Shown one piece after another: positions 4,573 to 6,794 of a DNA stretch of 6,794 bases. The DNA comes from Pseudomonadota bacterium. GTDB lineage: Bacteria > Pseudomonadota > Gammaproteobacteria > Xanthomonadales > Xanthomonadaceae. The position numbers and the translations under genes are program-made. Within the stretch, counting starts at the first letter, position 1; each line of letters opens with the position of its first letter. Under the pieces are notes generated by a model. That model was not told the DNA's origin. It did not search any database and was given only the letters and a program-made list of their open reading frames with translations. Location: NCBI GenBank assembly GCA_023430045.1, contig JAEZCF010000062.1, positions 1 through 6,794 on the forward strand, given 5' to 3'.

Positions 4573-5410
4573 CCGGCTGGGTGCCGCGGTCCGAGCACAG
4601 CACGGTGAGCAGGTTGCTCACCATGTGCGCCTTGCGTTCTTCGTCCAGCTGCACCACGCCGTTCTTCTGCAGTTCGGCGAGCGCCATTTCCACCATGCCC
4701 ACGGCACCGGCGACGATACGCGTGCGTGCAGCGATCACCGCGTTGGCCTGCTGTCGCTGCAGCATGGCCTGGGCGATTTCGGCCGCATAGGCAAGATGGC
4801 TTATGCGCGCGTCGATGACCTGTACGCCGGCATCGGCCAGCCGTTCGGCCAGCTCGTTCTTCAGGTGCAGGGAGATCTCGCTGGCATGGCTGCGCAGGGC
4901 CAGCTGGCCTTCTTCGTGCTGGTCGTAGGGGTAGCTGGTGGCCATCGCCCGCAGCGCCGATTCGGACTGGATGTGCACGAAGCTTTCGTAGTCGTCCACG
5001 TTGTAGACCGCTTCGGAGGCGTCCACGACCTGCCAGACGATCACTGCGGCGATCTCGATCGGGCTGCCGTCCAGCTCATTGACCTTGAGCTTGCCGCTTT
5101 CGAAATTGCGCACGCGCTGGCTGACCCGGCGCTTGGCGTAGAAGGGGTTGTTCCAGCGCAGGCCGTTGTCCTTCACCGTGCCGATGTACTTGCCGAACAG
5201 GCTCAGCACGGCAGCCTGGTTGGGCTGCACGGTATACAGGCCGATCAGCGCGAGCAGCGCCAGCGCCGCCAGCAGGAAGCCGAGCACCAGCGCCAGCGCG
5301 TTGGGACGGGCCAGGCCGTACAGGAAAAACAGGCCGCCGATCATGGCGATCACCAGCACCGCGGCGATCACGCCGAGGCCGTTGAGGGAGCGGAGGGGCT
5401 TCTCTTTCAT
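4547..5410 (-). CDS. SPFH (Band 7/prohibitin homology) domain membrane protein
   Basis: The 287-residue protein has two N-terminal membrane helices (about 11-31 and 37-60). The SPFH domain runs from about 61 to 220: it opens with YTVQPNQAAVLSLFGKY (59-75), continues with the GLRWNNPF segment (83-90) and the IEIAAVIVWQVVD strand (118-130), and has the arginine/alanine-rich helix around SALRAMATSYPYD (151-163). The C-terminal helical region (about 205-272) would mediate oligomer formation, and the tail ends PVVNTGSLY (279-287). SPFH proteins form large membrane-associated rings or scaffolds that organise microdomains or control membrane proteases. No NfeD-type partner is encoded nearby; instead the partners are an RHH, a DUF4177 and a PH-domain protein. 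The ATG at 5410 has AAGGA (5424-5420) 9 nt upstream. It is the first gene of the operon and divergent from purT. Confidence 0.9.
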   Translation of the reverse strand: MKEKPLRSLNGLGVIAAVLVIAMIGGLFFLYGLARPNALALVLGFLLAALALLALIGLYTVQPNQAAVLSLFGKYIGTVKDNGLRWNNPFYAKRRVSQRVRNFESGKLKVNELDGSPIEIAAVIVWQVVDASEAVYNVDDYESFVHIQSESALRAMATSYPYDQHEEGQLALRSHASEISLHLKNELAERLADAGVQVIDARISHLAYAAEIAQAMLQRQQANAVIAARTRIVAGAVGMVEMALAELQKNGVVQLDEERKAHMVSNLLTVLCSDRGTQPVVNTGSLY

Positions 5411-5439
5411 GGCGGTACGTCCTTGAGGGTTCGTAGTTT

Positions 5440-5467
5440 AAGATATCAAAATGATATCGTTTTGCAA
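5440..5467 (-). promoter_or_regulatory. Putative sigma-70 promoter of the SPFH operon
   Basis: Read on the minus strand, TTGCAA (5467-5462) is a four-of-six -35 match and TATCTT (5445-5440) a four-of-six -10 match, with a 16-nt spacer. Transcription would start near 5433, about 23 nt before the SPFH ATG. The TTGCAA hexamer is self-complementary, so it could also serve a promoter pointing towards purT. Assignment is by eye. Confidence 0.45.
5442..5464. promoter_or_regulatory. Overlapping AT-rich dyads, candidate operator
   Basis: GATATCA (5442-5448) and TGATATC (5452-5458) form a perfect 7-bp inverted repeat with a 3-nt spacer. A second, overlapping 18-bp palindrome (5447-5464: CAAAA, N, GATATC, N, TTTTG) has one mismatched pair. 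The AT-rich stretch stands out in a very GC-rich region. It covers the -10 and spacer of the putative SPFH promoter, a classic repressor position. The RHH protein of the same operon is the obvious candidate ligand, by inference only; another regulator such as a PadR-type protein cannot be excluded. Confidence 0.55.
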
Positions 5468-5501
5468 GTTTCGCTATCGGCAGGGTAGAGGCGCTACCGG
5501 C

Positions 5502-5507
5502 TAGAAT
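5502..5507 (+). promoter_or_regulatory. Candidate -10 element for purT
   Basis: TAGAAT, preceded by GGC, matches the -10 consensus at five of six positions. It would give a start near 5514 and a leader of about 28 nt. No good -35 is visible 16-18 nt upstream. An alternative pairing is TTGCAA (5462-5467) with TAGAGG (5486-5491) at an 18-nt spacing. No purine-repressor-type operator could be recognised with confidence. Confidence 0.35.
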
Positions 5508-5541
5508 GCCCTCCCGCCTTCACATCGCCGCTGGAACCGCC

Positions 5542-6741
5542 ATGTCCGAGATTGGAACACCCCTGTCCGCCACCGCCACCCGTGTGCTGCTGCTTGGATC
5601 GGGCGAGCTGGGCAAGGAAGTGGCCATCGAACTGCAGCGGCTGGGCGTGGAAGTCATCGCCGCCGACCGCTACGCCGATGCGCCGGCGATGCAGGTGGCC
5701 CATCGTGCGCACGTGATCGACATGCTGGACGCGGCCGCCCTGCGCCAGCTCATCGCGCAGGAACAGCCCCACCTGGTGGTGCCGGAAATCGAGGCCATCC
5801 ATACCGCAACACTCGTCGAGCTGGAGGAGAAGCAGGGACTGCGCGTGGTGCCCACCGCACGTGCGGCGCGCCTGACCATGGACCGCGAAGGCATCCGTCG
5901 GCTGGCGGCGGAAACGCTCGGCCTGCCGACATCGCCGTACCGTTTCGTGGATACCGAAGCGGAATATCGCGCCGCCGTGGCGGCGATCGGCCTGCCCTGC
6001 GTCGTCAAGCCGGTGATGTCATCGTCCGGCAAGGGCCAGAGTACCCTGCGCAGCGAGGCCGACATCGCGCCGGCCTGGGAGTACGCGCAGACCGGTGGCC
6101 GGGCCGGGGCAGGGCGCTGCATCGTCGAAGGCTTCATCGACTTCGATTACGAGATCACCCTGCTCACCGTCCGCCACGCCGGTGGCACCTCGTTCTGCGC
6201 GCCGATCGGCCACCTGCAGAAGGACGGCGACTACCGCGAGAGCTGGCAGCCACAAGCTATGTCGGCAGCGGCGCTGGCGCGTGCCGAAGAGATCTCGCGC
6301 GCCATCACCGATGACCTGGGCGGCTGGGGCCTGTTCGGCGTGGAGCTGTTCGTGAAGGGCGACGCGGTGTGGTTCAGCGAAGTATCGCCGCGCCCGCACG
6401 ATACCGGGCTGGTCACCCTGGCATCGCAGGAGCTGAGCGAGTTCGCCCTGCATGCCCGCGCGATCCTGGGGCTGCCGATCCCGGTGATCCGCCAGAACGG
6501 TCCGTCGGCCTCGTGCGCGCTGCTGGCGCAGGGTGATGGCGTGCCGTTCTTCAATAATGTGGCGGCTGCGCTGCAGGTGCCTGATACCGCAGTACGCCTG
6601 TTCGGAAAGCCGAGCGTGCATGGCCAGCGCCGGGTCGGCGTGACCCTGGCGCGTGGCGGGAACATCGAGCAGGCGCGCGCCACCGCCCGCGACGCCGCCG
6701 AGGCCATCGGCGCGGAGTTGCGCGCGTTCGCAGCGCCGTAG
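5542..6741 (+). CDS. purT: Formate-dependent phosphoribosylglycinamide formyltransferase (GAR transformylase 2)
   Basis: PurT makes formyl-GAR from GAR, formate and ATP, the third step of de novo purine synthesis, in the cytosol and without a folate cofactor. The 399-residue product closely follows E. coli PurT (392 residues) along its whole length. It has the N-terminal GSGELGKEVAIELQRLGVEV region (19-38), DRYADAPAM (42-50), the PEIEAI substrate region (81-86), the ATP-grasp loop PVMSSSGKGQ (157-166), EGFIDFDYEITLL (196-208), the DGDYRESWQPQ segment (228-238), the Mg-ligand residues Glu268 and Glu280 and SPRPHDTG (282-289), and the C-terminal lid region RLFGKP (352-357). The ATG at 5542 is chosen over 5506 because homology begins with ATRVLLLGSG (12-21) and the weak SD GGAA lies 6 nt upstream; the extra 12 residues have no counterpart in E. 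coli PurT. All key residues seen are intact. The stop TAG lies inside a SMAG repeat. Confidence 0.97.
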   Translation: MSEIGTPLSATATRVLLLGSGELGKEVAIELQRLGVEVIAADRYADAPAMQVAHRAHVIDMLDAAALRQLIAQEQPHLVVPEIEAIHTATLVELEEKQGLRVVPTARAARLTMDREGIRRLAAETLGLPTSPYRFVDTEAEYRAAVAAIGLPCVVKPVMSSSGKGQSTLRSEADIAPAWEYAQTGGRAGAGRCIVEGFIDFDYEITLLTVRHAGGTSFCAPIGHLQKDGDYRESWQPQAMSAAALARAEEISRAITDDLGGWGLFGVELFVKGDAVWFSEVSPRPHDTGLVTLASQELSEFALHARAILGLPIPVIRQNGPSASCALLAQGDGVPFFNNVAAALQVPDTAVRLFGKPSVHGQRRVGVTLARGGNIEQARATARDAAEAIGAELRAFAAP

Positions 6742-6761
6742 AGCCGGGCTCTGCCCGGCCA
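6738..6761 (+). repeat. SMAG palindromic repeat overlapping the purT stop
   Basis: A forward unit beginning GTAGAGCCGGGCTCTGCCCG, with its last bases changed (GGCCA instead of GGCTG). The GTAG includes the purT TAG codon (6739-6741), so gene and repeat overlap by 4 nt. The hairpin would form immediately at the end of the purT message. Confidence 0.92.
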
Positions 6762-6770
6762 ACCAGAGAC

Positions 6771-6794
6771 GTAGAGCCGGGCTCTGCCCGGCTG
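6771..6794 (+). repeat. SMAG palindromic repeat, second direct copy (window edge)
   Basis: A complete forward unit that starts 33 nt after the previous one and ends exactly at the window end. The two copies are in direct orientation, unlike the inverted dimers elsewhere, and both have the GCCGGGC stem type. The cluster may continue beyond the window. Confidence 0.9.

Noticed and set aside
4290..5410. Toxin-antitoxin module around the RHH protein
   Set aside because: RHH proteins are common antitoxins, but neither neighbour (SPFH, DUF4177) resembles a known toxin such as RelE/ParE, PIN/VapC or HicA.
4508..5488. 326-codon plus-strand open frame
   Set aside because: Antisense to the SPFH gene. 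Its His/Gln/Arg-rich composition is that of a codon shadow, and it runs into the divergent promoter region.
5484..5498. GGTAG-AGGCG-CTACC as a SMAG relic or regulatory hairpin upstream of purT
   Set aside because: Only a 5-bp stem, and the GTAG/CTAC match is too short to tell from chance.
5506..5541. Longer purT start at 5506
   Set aside because: It adds 12 residues with no counterpart in E. coli PurT and would overlap the candidate -10; the ATG at 5542 matches the family's usual start.

Overview
The window is most likely chromosomal DNA of the Stenotrophomonas maltophilia complex (Xanthomonadaceae, Gammaproteobacteria). This rests on three observations: high G+C coding sequence, Xanthomonad-like gene content, and above all many copies of a short palindrome that begins GTAGAGC and ends GCTG, with an 8-bp GC stem and a TCT/AGA loop. 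That is the signature of the SMAG (S. maltophilia GTAG) REP-like family. The species call is inference; no rRNA or other phylogenetic marker is present.

Layout. (1) 66-1145 (+): an inner-membrane-anchored SRPBCC (polyketide-cyclase-like) protein with a C-terminal GyrI-like/AraC effector-binding domain, closed by a strong intrinsic terminator at 1174-1208. (2) 1232-2280 (+): a two-gene unit, a DUF423 small membrane protein followed after 2 nt by a short AlkA-type 3-methyladenine DNA glycosylase. (3) 2281-2510: the gap between convergent genes, filled by three tandem SMAG inverted dimers. (4) 2511-3329 (-): an M15/VanY-type zinc D,D-peptidase without an obvious signal peptide. (5) 3330-3524: a second SMAG cluster, with one dimer, one single copy and one internally deleted remnant. 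(6) 5410 down to 3525 (-): a compact four-gene unit, SPFH/Band-7 membrane protein, Arc-type ribbon-helix-helix (RHH) protein, DUF4177 protein, then a membrane-anchored bacterial PH-domain protein. The last three genes are tightly coupled (ATGA overlap, then 1 nt). (7) 5411-5541: a divergent promoter region with an AT-rich dyad. (8) 5542-6741 (+): purT, the formate-dependent GAR transformylase. (9) 6738-6794: two direct SMAG copies; the window ends inside this cluster.

How the parts fit. purT (purine synthesis) and alkA (alkylation repair) are housekeeping or maintenance genes. The most interesting part is the SPFH-RHH-DUF4177-PH operon. SPFH and PH domains suggest a membrane microdomain or scaffold. 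The small RHH protein is a natural candidate for autoregulation through the dyad, which lies over the -10 and spacer of the putative operon promoter. The second striking point is that SMAG copies supply the TAG stop codon of both purT and the M15 peptidase gene, so these repeats set protein C-termini as well as occupying spacers.
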